From assembly GCF_003347495.1 (NCBI RefSeq), contig NZ_QCXY01000001.1, positions 186,001 through 250,000 of the forward strand: DNA of 64,000 nt, in the 5' to 3' direction. Positions 47,801-55,529 of the stretch are shown piece by piece. Origin of the DNA: Pleomorphovibrio marinus (lineage in GTDB: Bacteria; Bacteroidota; Bacteroidia; Cytophagales; Cyclobacteriaceae). The notes beneath the pieces are model-generated. The model saw only the letters and a program-made list of their open reading frames with translations, searched no databases and was not told the origin of the DNA. Position numbers and translations under genes: made by a program. Each line of letters starts with the position of its first letter. The first letter of the stretch is position 1.

Positions 47801-49485
47801 GCATGGATATAAGGGGCAACCTCAGCAGCCCCGAAATCCAGGGCCAAGGTCAACTTCAGGGGGGAAAGTTTAAATTCAATTACCTAGGTACTACCTATGA
47901 GCTGGATGGACAGGTTTTGTTTGAACCCAATGAAATCAGCTTTAGAAACTTGTCCCTGAAGGACTTAAACAATAACAGAGCCACCCTAAGAGGGGGGATT
48001 TCCCATGACAATTTCTCTAATTTTGTTTTTGACATTTCCTCTAGCTATTCCAATTTCCAGGTCATGAATACCAGCTTGGCAGACAACGAACTTTTTTATG
48101 GGACGGCATTCGCCACAGGCACCCTTGAAATATTTGGGCCTCTTGATAATCTGGAGCTCAACGCCAATGCCAGGTCTCAACCTAACACTCGTGTATTTAT
48201 ACCGATAGGAAGCACACAAGGGCAAGTCCAGGAGGATTATATCCGGATCATAAACGTGAGGGATACCACCAGAAACGGTGATGAAGAGGAGCAAGAAGAA
48301 AGGCTCAACTTAAGGAACCTAAACATGAACCTGAACTTGGACCTGAATCCAAACGCATACGTGGAAATCCAAATTGATCCCAGAACAGGTGAAAATATCC
48401 AAGGTAGAGGAAGGGGGGTTTTGAACCTTCAAGTGGATACACAAGGTAATTTCAGTATGTCCGGCACCTATGAAATTGTAGATGCCCTTTACAATTTCTC
48501 CCTCTATAACGTGATCAATAAGCGCTTTCAAATAGAACCAGGCGGAAGAGTAGCTTGGTTTGGGGACCCTTATGAAGGAATAATGAACATAAGGGCAGCC
48601 TATGAGGAAAACGTCTCCTTGATCAGCCTTCAAACCACCCCTGAAGGAAGCGAGTTTGAGACTGCCGAACTAAAAAGGAGGTATCCGGTGAAAGTAATCA
48701 TGGACCTGGATGGCCCTTTGCTATCTCCGGACATTTCTTTTGTGTTTGATTTTTCCGCTTTTCCAGAGAGCAGCGAGGTACAAACCACCATATCGGCCTT
48801 CCAAAATCGAATTGCCAATGATGAGCAGGAAAAAAACAGACAGGTCTTTTCACTAATTATGTTAAGGCGTTTTTCACCTGAAGGACAGTTTACGGGCTCT
48901 GGAATTGGGTTCTCCAACCTCAGCCAATTGGTTTCTTCGCAGCTAAACAGCCTGATTGCCCAAGTAGACCAAAACCTTGAAATAGACTTCGATTTAACCA
49001 CCTTGGATGAAACCGCCCTGGAAACTTTTCAACTTAGGGTGGCATATACCTTTTTGGACGGTAGGTTAAGGGTGACCAGAGACGGGGGATTCACCGATTT
49101 ACAAGGAAATGCGGATTTCAATACCATTGCCGGGGACTGGCAGGCGGAATACCTGCTCACAGAAGATGGCAGGTACAGGATTAGGGTGTATAACAGAAAT
49201 AATTTCAACACCTTGACTGCTCTGAATATCAACAACCGGGCCCCAAATACCTACGGGGTATCCGTTTCTCAAAACCTAAACTTCAGCTCCTTTAGGGAAC
49301 TGTTTCTATCCCTTAGAAGACGGCCCCAACCCGAATTTCTAAGGGAGGACGACGACAACACACAGAGGTATAATTTCGAAATCGACCTGGATGAGTTAGC
49401 ACCAGATATCTTCAAGCCAGAACCCAAAGAGGAGGAAAGACCCCCCATACGAATCCTGGAAGGAACTCCCCGGACAGACCCATAA
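44875..49485 (+). CDS. tamB: TamB-like translocation/assembly (AsmA-type) protein
   Basis: From TTG 44875 the protein has about 1536 aa. It has an N-terminal membrane anchor (LFRFALFLLLFLILIGG), a long stretch of repeated beta segments and a C-terminal DUF490/TamB domain (GTYEIVDALYNFSLYNVINKRF, FQLRVAYTFLDGRLRVTRDGG). The frame stays open to 44623, but that part is antisense to tsaD and not credible. No ATG lies near the anchor, so TTG is the best start. TamB-like proteins are large periplasm-spanning proteins for outer-membrane assembly or lipid transport. Confidence 0.9.
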   Translation: METKAKVKKILVYALKLLFRFALFLLLFLILIGGLLQIPKVQTYLAGYLTDGISSKTGYSTTIKAVDIRWWDAISLSDVEIYDLNDSLMVDLEEVYIDFSIRGLLDANNPGFDEINLREGNVRLLTHDTIVGLNITDFIDKIGLLVKRSETEKDKKPVRFRIENIAFEKTSLDLIDYTLEETDIPFDYGRLRFRELIAAADNFLVVSDTVAFNLRFLKGVESTSGISFQQLRTDFTYSSTGMEFNDLYLRANQTEIKNYLRFSYEEIGALRNFNNEVNISAQLDESVLDIQDLRYFVKTFPEVQDRIYLSGEVSGKISDLYSEELLLRFGERSALFGKFSIEGLPYLDSTYFNLSLLNSNILSRDLLPYTTPQSQKELDKFVSIRFDADYRGYLNRFRTEGDFRTGIGRVRGGINFQFDNQTPTYNGKVEAIDFNLGTLFEDPEMFQNTSFKGNLKGRGLTATSAILELDADISHIGINNYDYTQISTNATLGRDLFKGKLSIKDPNLVMDVDGTLDLRDGKDSANLVLKLDTAYLQPLLLAENNIFLSGSFELDTKGLHWDNVEGVSRFRDVLVSYEGRDLFIDYFLFQSLFTDDSRVVSLNSDILVASIAGDFKVGELLKDSKELWEDYMAILTNEQPKPRTYPEGGEYYIDLTLDLRDPDPLINLFDPTLSISSNTSLEGSFFQTAENTVFNFYSEVDSIYYLGHYFFDNKIDFNTSKMKNSSEVLAAFYVNSDNQQLRSGLIFNNLMAEAIWDESKVSLDLGLEQIDTESFLRVGSSITLAPNSTSISFQPSQIKLLDNFWEFDPDNRILISNKEISFDNLLLFHEDQFISANGRVNPETGEMVQVKINELSLGFLNSFGLNHYRGVANGEINLADYRQKKGSYGQLSIEGIHINEFLIGDMKSHARYEEGVILLDIEHYRNGNKAISVKGGIRDQDQSLNLKADFEETSLVIFEPFIQDNVSGVGGTLSGSMDIRGNLSSPEIQGQGQLQGGKFKFNYLGTTYELDGQVLFEPNEISFRNLSLKDLNNNRATLRGGISHDNFSNFVFDISSSYSNFQVMNTSLADNELFYGTAFATGTLEIFGPLDNLELNANARSQPNTRVFIPIGSTQGQVQEDYIRIINVRDTTRNGDEEEQEERLNLRNLNMNLNLDLNPNAYVEIQIDPRTGENIQGRGRGVLNLQVDTQGNFSMSGTYEIVDALYNFSLYNVINKRFQIEPGGRVAWFGDPYEGIMNIRAAYEENVSLISLQTTPEGSEFETAELKRRYPVKVIMDLDGPLLSPDISFVFDFSAFPESSEVQTTISAFQNRIANDEQEKNRQVFSLIMLRRFSPEGQFTGSGIGFSNLSQLVSSQLNSLIAQVDQNLEIDFDLTTLDETALETFQLRVAYTFLDGRLRVTRDGGFTDLQGNADFNTIAGDWQAEYLLTEDGRYRIRVYNRNNFNTLTALNINNRAPNTYGVSVSQNLNFSSFRELFLSLRRRPQPEFLREDDDNTQRYNFEIDLDELAPDIFKPEPKEEERPPIRILEGTPRTDP

Positions 49486-49525
49486 GACCTTTAAACAATT
49501 TTACCGCTTTTTAACTTAAAACGTT

Positions 49526-50827
49526 ATGGAAAAAATTACGCTTTTTTGGTTCAGGAGGGACCTAAGACTTGACGACAACCTGGGGCTTTACTATGCCTAT
49601 GAAAATGAAGATTGTGTGCTGCCCCTGTTTATTTTTGATACACAGATCCTGGACGAACTCCCAAGTAAGAAGGATGCGAGGGTAGAATTTATACTCCAAC
49701 AGGTTAAGGCCATTCATGAGCAACTCAAGGACTTTGGGAGCTCCATATTGATCAAACATGGTAAACCTGAAGAGGTTTTCGAAGAACTTGTGGAGGAGTT
49801 TGAAATTGCCAACGTTTACACCAACAGAGATTATGAACCCTATGCCAGAAAAAGGGACCAAGCCATTGCCGATTTACTCAAAAAACACCAAATAGCTTTT
49901 TTGGATTTTAAGGATCAGGTGATTTATGAGAAAGATGAAATAACCACAGACAGTGGCTCCTTTTATAAGGTCTTCACTCCTTACAGCAAAACTTGGCTAC
50001 GGAAATTTAATGCTACCAAGTTTGGACCCGTAAGCTTGGATGGTAGAAAGAACAGGTTATACCAAACAGAACCCTTACCCTTGCCTACGCTAAATGAATT
50101 GGGATTTGAACAAACAGACATCCACATCCCCCGATTGGAAATTGATAAGGACCTGATAAAAAAATACGACAAAACCAGGAATTTCCCCGCTCTGGATGGT
50201 ACTAGTAGGTTAGGGGTTCATCTCCGTTTTGGAACCATCAGCATCCGGAAATTGGCCATACAGGCAAAAGCACTCAATGAGACTTATCTCAATGAATTGA
50301 TTTGGCGGGAATTTTATATGATGGTGCTCTATCAGCAGCCTGAGGTGGTGGATAAATCCTTCAAACCCCAATATGACAGGATTCCTTGGAGAAATGACAA
50401 AGAGGAATTCCAAAAATGGTGTGAGGGGAAAACAGGCTACCCATTGGTGGATGCCGGAATGAGACAACTCAACCGTACCGGTTACATGCACAACAGGGTA
50501 AGGATGGTAACCGCAAGCTTTCTGACCAAACATCTACTTATAGACTGGAGATGGGGAGAGACCTATTTTGCCGAGAAACTTTTGGATTACGAATTATCCT
50601 CCAATAATGGGGGTTGGCAGTGGGCAGCGGGTACAGGCACGGATGCCCAACCCTATTTTAGGGTTTTTAACCCCTCCTCCCAACTGGAAAAATTTGACAA
50701 AGACCGGAGGTACGTGAAAAAATGGGTTTCGGAATTTGGCACCGACGGATATCCAGAGCCGATGGTAGACCATAAGATGGCCAGAGAAAGGGCACTAGAG
50801 GTGTACAAGGAGGCATTGGGGAAATAG
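49526..50827 (+). CDS. phr: Deoxyribodipyrimidine photolyase (CPD class I-like)
   Basis: The 433-aa protein has the photolyase N-terminal domain (LFWFRRDLRLDDN) and the FAD domain with GVHLRFGTISIR, ELIWREFYMMVLY, GYPLVDAGMRQLNRTGYMHNR and WQWAAGTGTDAQPYFRVFNP. It repairs pyrimidine dimers with blue light. Length fits class I CPD photolyase; a cryptochrome or (6-4) type is less likely. It starts 40 bases after tamB. Confidence 0.92.
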   Translation: MEKITLFWFRRDLRLDDNLGLYYAYENEDCVLPLFIFDTQILDELPSKKDARVEFILQQVKAIHEQLKDFGSSILIKHGKPEEVFEELVEEFEIANVYTNRDYEPYARKRDQAIADLLKKHQIAFLDFKDQVIYEKDEITTDSGSFYKVFTPYSKTWLRKFNATKFGPVSLDGRKNRLYQTEPLPLPTLNELGFEQTDIHIPRLEIDKDLIKKYDKTRNFPALDGTSRLGVHLRFGTISIRKLAIQAKALNETYLNELIWREFYMMVLYQQPEVVDKSFKPQYDRIPWRNDKEEFQKWCEGKTGYPLVDAGMRQLNRTGYMHNRVRMVTASFLTKHLLIDWRWGETYFAEKLLDYELSSNNGGWQWAAGTGTDAQPYFRVFNPSSQLEKFDKDRRYVKKWVSEFGTDGYPEPMVDHKMARERALEVYKEALGK

Positions 50828-51030
50828 AGCGGTATATGCGATGTGGTGATGGGATGGGGTTTGTATGGCAAATTGCGTTCAGGACATTTTTTGGTCGAAA
50901 TCATCAATCCTGAAGAGGTTGGGGCTGTACTTACCTTACCCCTCCCCCGCAAGCTGTAAAAAGCAAAAATAGATACCTCTAAACTTGGACCGTTTTCAAC
51001 GTGTACGTGCATAATGCCTCCCCTTCATTT

Positions 51031-51140
51031 TGGCCCAAGCCTAGAAAAATCCAAAGGGATATTTCCTTAACGGCTTGTCCTCGCTGGGGCTTCCCGAACC
51101 TACCCGCGGCCAGCCCTGCTTCGGGATAAACTTCTCGCCC
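51031..51140. repeat. Structured repeat, copy 1
   Basis: This segment is nearly identical to 51249-51356. It begins with a hairpin: CAAGCC 51036-51041 pairs with GGCTTG 51072-51077, and AAAAATCC 51045-51052 pairs with GGATATTT 51057-51064 (one mismatch). It continues with TCGCTGGGGCTTCCCGAACC and a CCCGAA/TTCGGG stem. A terminator-like hairpin follows at about 51157-51192. Confidence 0.8.
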
Positions 51141-51248
51141 CTATGTTGATTCCTCCAAAAAAAGACCTGGCTTCCTAACCAAGTCTCTTTTATCTATTGT
51201 TATGTCTAAGTTTGGTGAACCTTCTAAAGACGTCCGCCCTGCATTCTG

Positions 51249-51356
51249 GCCCATGCCTAGAAATATCCAAAGGGATATTTCCTTAACGGCATGTCCTCGC
51301 TGGGGCTTCCCGAACCTACCCGCGGCCAGCCCTGCTTCGGGATAAACTTCTCGCCC
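51249..51356. repeat. Structured repeat, copy 2
   Basis: Same element as copy 1. The outer arms are CATGCC 51252-51257 and GGCATG 51288-51293. Against copy 1 this is an A-T to T-A change on both arms, so pairing is kept. The inner stem AAATATCC/GGATATTT is perfect here. Confidence 0.85.
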
Positions 51357-51371
51357 CCATATTAACTATAT

Positions 51372-51410
51372 AAAAAAAGAGACCTAGTATCTAAACAAAG
51401 TCTCTTTTCT
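51372..51410 (-). terminator. Duplicated copy of the tRNA-Lys terminator
   Basis: AAAAGAGAC pairs with GTCTCTTTT around a 16-base loop; the sequence is identical to the hairpin at 51497-51535. It is part of the 125-bp duplication. Confidence 0.7.
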
Positions 51411-51496
51411 ATATGGTGATCCCGCTGGGGCTTCCCGAACCTACCCGCGGCCAGCCCTGCTTCGGGATAAACTTCTCGCCCCCATATTAACTATAT

Positions 51497-51535
51497 AAAA
51501 AAAGAGACCTAGTATCTAAACAAAGTCTCTTTTCT
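51497..51535 (-). terminator. tRNA-Lys terminator
   Basis: AAAAGAGAC 51500-51508 pairs with GTCTCTTTT 51525-51533; on the minus strand a run of seven Ts follows. It begins a few bases past the tRNA 3' CCA. Confidence 0.8.
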
Positions 51536-51538
51536 ATA

Positions 51539-51614
51539 TGGTGATCCCGCTGGGGCTCGAACCCAGGACCCTGACATTAAAAGTGTCATGCTCTACCAGC
51601 TGAGCTACGGAATC
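51539..51614 (-). tRNA. tRNA-Lys (anticodon TTT)
   Basis: The 76-base minus-strand gene folds fully. Acceptor arms are GATTCCG and CGGGATC (one G-T pair); the D arm is GCTCAGCTGGTAGAGC; the anticodon arm has TTT flanked by CT and AA; the T arm is CTGGGTTCGAGCCCCAG. The 3' CCA is encoded (51541-51539). The TTT anticodon assigns it to lysine. Confidence 0.97.
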
Positions 51615-51756
51615 AGGAAATAATAAGATTTTAACCAAATTTACGTTACTTCGTTTATAAACTTGGAGATTCCCAAGGCAAATTTCACGAATTAGGCTTG
51701 CATTTTGCTAAGCCATTACCGTAATTGGACTGCAAATTTAAAGTTATCTATCAACA

Positions 51757-52479
51757 ATGCCAAATTTAAAGCCCCTGTTTGTTACAAAATTTATTTTTAT
51801 TTTTTTGGCTTTTAGTCACCATTCGAACTGCCATGCCAGTCAGGAAACCCTGAACGAAGCAGATTCTTTGTTTGCTGCCAAACAGTACAAAGAAGCTCTA
51901 ATCCACTATGAATCACTACTTCATGAGGAAGAGGTATACTCCCCGGCCATGTTGCTTAAAATGGCTTTCATAACAGAAGGAATGGGCAATTTTCCGCAGG
52001 CCACCTTTTATTTGTCCAAATACTATAGCTATAATCCCAATCCTAAGGTAATAGACAAAATTAAAAGCCTCACCAACCAAAACAATTTGGTGGGCTACAC
52101 CCTTACGGATCAAGACCAGTTTTTGAGAATTCTTTTTGACTACAAACAGGAAATAACTGCCGGATTCGCCTTCTTGATGATGGGCTTTTTGATCCTGGTT
52201 TTTGTGCTTCCTTCCAAAAAAAATGGCTTACTATTACCCGCGTCGTTTTTTCTCCTTCTTGCCTTTGCTAGCAATAACTTATTGAGCCAGCCAAATTTGG
52301 CCATCGTGACTGGCAGCCCTACTTTGATAATGGACAAGCCTACAGCTGCAGGAAATATGGTTAGGAAAGTAGATGCAGGACATCGCGTGGTAATAAAATC
52401 CTCCCATGATATATGGTACGAAATCAAATGGGGGGAAAAAACAGCCTTCATAAAAAAAAGTAACCTTTCAAAAATTTAA
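51757..52479 (+). CDS. TPR-membrane-SH3 protein
   Basis: The 240-aa protein has a signal peptide, then TPR-like helices (ADSLFAAKQYKEALIHYESLL, then MGNFPQATFYLSKYYSYNP), two membrane helices (about 135-175: ITAGFAFLMMGFLILVFVL, LLLPASFFLLLAFASN) and a C-terminal bacterial SH3-like domain (AGHRVVIKSSHDIWYEIKWG). This is the layout of BatE-like proteins, but no Bat genes are nearby. It ends in a 12-base overlap with the convergent LON-domain gene. Confidence 0.72.
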   Translation: MPNLKPLFVTKFIFIFLAFSHHSNCHASQETLNEADSLFAAKQYKEALIHYESLLHEEEVYSPAMLLKMAFITEGMGNFPQATFYLSKYYSYNPNPKVIDKIKSLTNQNNLVGYTLTDQDQFLRILFDYKQEITAGFAFLMMGFLILVFVLPSKKNGLLLPASFFLLLAFASNNLLSQPNLAIVTGSPTLIMDKPTAAGNMVRKVDAGHRVVIKSSHDIWYEIKWGEKTAFIKKSNLSKI

Positions 52480-53094
52480 GGGGTCAAGGTATTTGAAATG
52501 GCCATTCAACTTAATTTTCTCCCTAGCCATTTCCATCTGCCTTACAATAGGTAAAGCATTTTCCATATGTCTTATTAGAAATTCTAGCCTGTCATTTTCT
52601 GACCGTAGTAGAAGAAGCTTTAGCTCATGCTCCAATGAAAGCCCAAGCTTATCAGCGTAGGTATAAGCAAATAGATCCTCCTCCAACACTGGTTCCACAT
52701 CCCCTATTATTTTCAGAAATTCTGACAAAAGGTTTTTGAACTTCAGAAACACCATGGGATCTTTTATTGGATCATCTTGAAGCTCGGAAACCTTTCCTAC
52801 TGCATATAATTTGTCTTTGTATGGATTTTCAAAGCTTAATATCCGAAAAGCTTGAACGCCTATAGTTTTAATATCCATCCGTCCATCTTGATAGGTTTTG
52901 GATATCTCCACAAGTCTTACTTCCGTGCCATACATGAGCAACTTGTCTATAAAGACACAAACCCCAAAATTTTCCCCCACCGCCACGCAGTCCTTTATCA
53001 TTTGCCTATACCTAGGCTCAAAGATGTGGAGATTTAGTTTCACCCCCGGAAAGGCTACAAGTTTTAAAGGAAACAAGGCTAAGGATTTTTCCAT
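52468..53094 (-). CDS. LON substrate-binding-domain protein
   Basis: The 208-aa protein is a stand-alone version of the Lon N-terminal domain: LFPLKLVAFPGVKLNLHIFEPRYRQMIKDC at the start, then an FRILSF segment near residue 82. No protease or ATPase domain follows. Such proteins are common and their role is not established. Confidence 0.85.
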   Translation of the reverse strand: MEKSLALFPLKLVAFPGVKLNLHIFEPRYRQMIKDCVAVGENFGVCVFIDKLLMYGTEVRLVEISKTYQDGRMDIKTIGVQAFRILSFENPYKDKLYAVGKVSELQDDPIKDPMVFLKFKNLLSEFLKIIGDVEPVLEEDLFAYTYADKLGLSLEHELKLLLLRSENDRLEFLIRHMENALPIVRQMEMAREKIKLNGHFKYLDPLNF

Positions 53095-53183
53095 AGAAAC
53101 ACAACGTTAATCTTGTCGCAGTAGATTGGTATTAATTAAATACTGTCAAAGCCATCATAAAGTTTTAATTTCCTTGAATGAGG

Positions 53184-53213
53184 CCTAACTTTTAACTACA
53201 TTAGGAAGTTAGG
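53184..53213. promoter_or_regulatory. Inverted repeat upstream of the dienelactone hydrolase gene
   Basis: CCTAACTT 53184-53191 and AAGTTAGG 53206-53213 are perfect inverted arms 14 bases apart, 18 bases before ATG 53231. It could be an operator or a leader hairpin. Confidence 0.4.
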
Positions 53214-53230
53214 TTATAAATTCTTCTCAC

Positions 53231-54043
53231 ATGCACCATAGATTTCACTCATTAATTGTTCTCTTATTAATTTTGTCATTTCTTGGAAACACCAATTTAT
53301 TCGCCCAAGATTTTGCCCTAAGACAGTTGGAAGATTCACCAAGGCATCATGAATGGGTTAAAATCAGTAGTGGAGACCGGGAGGTAAGTGCTTTTGTCGC
53401 TTTCCCTGAAGTCGCACAAAAATCAGATGTTCTGATCGTAATTCATGAAAACCGAGGGCTTACGGATTGGGTAAGAAGTATGGCAGACCAGTTGGCAGAG
53501 TTGGGGTTTATTGCCATCGCCCCTGATCTTCTTTCGGATTTTGATGATTCGCATAGCACTACAACCGATTTCGAAAACGACGACGAGGCAAGAAATGCCA
53601 TCTACAAGCTAGATCCGGATCAAGTAACCGGTGATTTAGATCGAGTGGTAGAATATGCCAATGCGGTGCCCGCAGGAAACGGGAAAGTTTCCGTCATTGG
53701 ATTTTGCTGGGGAGGAGCGCAAAGCTTTCGATATGCAACCAATAATCCTGCAATAGAAAAGGCGCTTGTGTTTTATGGAACTGGGCCTTCCGATGCTTCA
53801 GACTACGCGAGAATAGAATCTACTGTATATGGCTTCTATGGTGAAAATGATCAAAGGGTAAATGCCACCATCGAAGGATCTGAAGAAGCAATGGAGGAAT
53901 ATGGGAAATCGTTTGACTACGAGATTTACCCTGAAGCAGGACACGCGTATATGAGAAGTGCGGATGATCCTGATGGCAGTGAGGCAAACAAGGCAGCTAA
54001 GGATGCTTCTATTCAAAGAATCCAAAAGATTTTCAAAAAATAA
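53231..54043 (+). CDS. Dienelactone hydrolase family protein, exported
   Basis: The 270-aa alpha/beta hydrolase has a signal peptide (cleavage near NLFAQD). The nucleophile is Cys159 in GFCWGG, with D207 and H238 (AGHAY) completing the triad. A typical dienelactone hydrolase is cytoplasmic; this one is secreted. Substrate unknown. The gene stands alone. Confidence 0.88.
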   Translation: MHHRFHSLIVLLLILSFLGNTNLFAQDFALRQLEDSPRHHEWVKISSGDREVSAFVAFPEVAQKSDVLIVIHENRGLTDWVRSMADQLAELGFIAIAPDLLSDFDDSHSTTTDFENDDEARNAIYKLDPDQVTGDLDRVVEYANAVPAGNGKVSVIGFCWGGAQSFRYATNNPAIEKALVFYGTGPSDASDYARIESTVYGFYGENDQRVNATIEGSEEAMEEYGKSFDYEIYPEAGHAYMRSADDPDGSEANKAAKDASIQRIQKIFKK

Positions 54044-54081
54044 AATTTTTTTGATTTTATTATTTGCTGAGGAATGATTAT

Positions 54082-54789
54082 CTATTCAGCAATTTCATCT
54101 TCATCTTCTTCCTGTGCTTCTACCAGTGAAAGAATTTCTCCGGGTGACATATATAGAGCCCGGATTTTGTTTTTATAGTCATCTGGAAGTCTTTCGTGAT
54201 TTAAGACAAAATTTTTGGTGGCAATGATTTTCTCTCCAAGGCCGTGGGAAACCGCATAACTATCCGCAGTAATCTCGGCTTCAGTGACAAAACTCTTGGA
54301 ACAATAATACTTCATGCCAAAACCCATAAGGTTCACCGCACTACGGTTCAGATAATCCTGAATATGACCTAGCTCGTGTCCTATCCAACCAAGCAACACA
54401 TCATGAGGAAGTTCCTCTATGGGTATATTTTCATCCTCCAGCTCGAGATATCGGCTAATTTTTATTCGGTAAGCCCTGTTTTCCTTACCCTTGAAGACTA
54501 GTGATCCAACTCTTGGTTGGGCCTGCATTACCGAGCCTCCAATTTTTTTCTTGAATTCAAAATCTATTCTAGTATCCATTAAATCCGGGAAATGAGAAAG
54601 CGCTTCCAAAGTGACCTCCCTGATAGGGTCCGGTATGGATTTATTATTAGCATACATTTCCAGCTTGTCGTTTTTATCGGTGTGGGCCATTGGTAAAAGC
54701 CCAAAAGTAGAGCCCATTACAAAGTCGGCAGATTTGTGTGTGAACAGGAAATTAAAGGAAAGAATAATAATAAAGACTGATTTAAACAT
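54082..54789 (-). CDS. Putative exported zinc metalloprotease (HExxH)
   Basis: The 235-aa protein has a signal-like N-terminus (VFIIILSFNFLF). H138-E-L-G-H142 is an HExxH zinc motif; EAEITADSYAVSHG about 30 residues later offers a third ligand (E170 or E172), a gluzincin-like layout as in M48-type peptidases. The C-terminus is acidic. I do not recognise a named family. Confidence 0.65.
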   Translation of the reverse strand: MFKSVFIIILSFNFLFTHKSADFVMGSTFGLLPMAHTDKNDKLEMYANNKSIPDPIREVTLEALSHFPDLMDTRIDFEFKKKIGGSVMQAQPRVGSLVFKGKENRAYRIKISRYLELEDENIPIEELPHDVLLGWIGHELGHIQDYLNRSAVNLMGFGMKYYCSKSFVTEAEITADSYAVSHGLGEKIIATKNFVLNHERLPDDYKNKIRALYMSPGEILSLVEAQEEDEDEIAE

Positions 54790-54884
54790 AAGTTATCCTC
54801 GTGTGTAAGCCCTAAATAATAAGTATATTTCATTAGAATAACAAGCTGGCTCCCTAAAAAGTTGAAAATTAGGAAAAATAAATC

Positions 54885-54908
54885 GGGATGGCACATCCTT
54901 GCCATCCC
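54885..54908 (-). terminator. Hairpin after the Tat-exported small subunit gene
   Basis: GGGATGGCA pairs perfectly with TGCCATCCC around six bases. On the minus strand ATTTATTTTTCC follows. It ends the GMC operon, about 30 bases past the stop at 54941. Confidence 0.7.
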
Positions 54909-54940
54909 AATACCCTGAAGCATTTAACTGGGTTTTTAAC

Positions 54941-55510
54941 CTAAATTGCCCAAGCTCGGTCTCCTTTTTTATAGTCTATGCATGGATCATATCTACCCGG
55001 AGTTTCCACAAACCTTAAGGCCTGTGAGGCACCTATTTCGGAAGTAAAATATCCTAGCAAAGTTAGGTCCTGAAACATCCCTATATATTTTGGAATATCT
55101 TCATCTTCGTAAAAACCCTCGTTGGCTTCTTTTTTCAATTTGTTGAGAAAGGCAGTCCTTTCCTCTACGGAGGCATCCATAAAGGCCTTGTCATTGTTGT
55201 CCTTAAACCTGGACTTGGTCTCATTTAGTCCCTTCAAGAAAGTTTCTTGCTGTTCCCTATCATAAGTATCCTTTACCATCATTGCCATAAAACCGCCTAT
55301 TCCTGCGGCCTTGGCACCTGGGATGTCCGTAGCGGGAATAATAGCCTCCCCTATTTCATCCATGTAAGCCAAGTCCTTTTCGGAGAAATCCAAGTCTTCG
55401 ATACGGTCTTCGGGAGCGCATCCTGTGAGGATCACATTAGCCCCCACCATGGTGCCTCCCATCATGAGCACAAAGCTTTTTATGGCCTCCCTTCTATTAA
55501 TATTGTTCAT
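54941..55510 (-). CDS. Gluconate 2-dehydrogenase subunit 3-like small subunit
   Basis: The 189-aa protein has a twin-arginine signal (NRREAIKSFVLMMGG, with ILTGC downstream). The rest is the small 'subunit 3' family that escorts a GMC-type flavoprotein through the Tat system: DLAYMDEIGEAIIPATDIPGAKAAG. It starts 19 bases after the GMC gene. In glucoside 3-dehydrogenases this subunit pairs with the FAD subunit and a cytochrome c. Confidence 0.85.
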   Translation of the reverse strand: MNNINRREAIKSFVLMMGGTMVGANVILTGCAPEDRIEDLDFSEKDLAYMDEIGEAIIPATDIPGAKAAGIGGFMAMMVKDTYDREQQETFLKGLNETKSRFKDNNDKAFMDASVEERTAFLNKLKKEANEGFYEDEDIPKYIGMFQDLTLLGYFTSEIGASQALRFVETPGRYDPCIDYKKGDRAWAI

Positions 55511-55529
55511 GGTCGAATCTCCATTTAAA

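Larger units (their letters stand above)
51299..51547. repeat. 125-bp tandem duplication ending in the tRNA-Lys 3' end
   Basis: The unit runs from CGCTGGGGCT through TTCCCGAACC..., a terminator hairpin and ATATGGTGATCC. It occurs at 51299-51422 and 51423-51547, after which the real tRNA continues with the same CGCTGGGGCT at 51548. Copy 2 therefore starts with a false tRNA 3' end (51414-51432: CCA tail, acceptor strand and part of the T arm). Confidence 0.85.

Noticed and set aside
51414-51614. Integrase attachment site
   Set aside because: A direct repeat of the tRNA 3' end exists, but the copies are 125 bp apart, with no integrase or foreign genes between them. Local duplication explains it.
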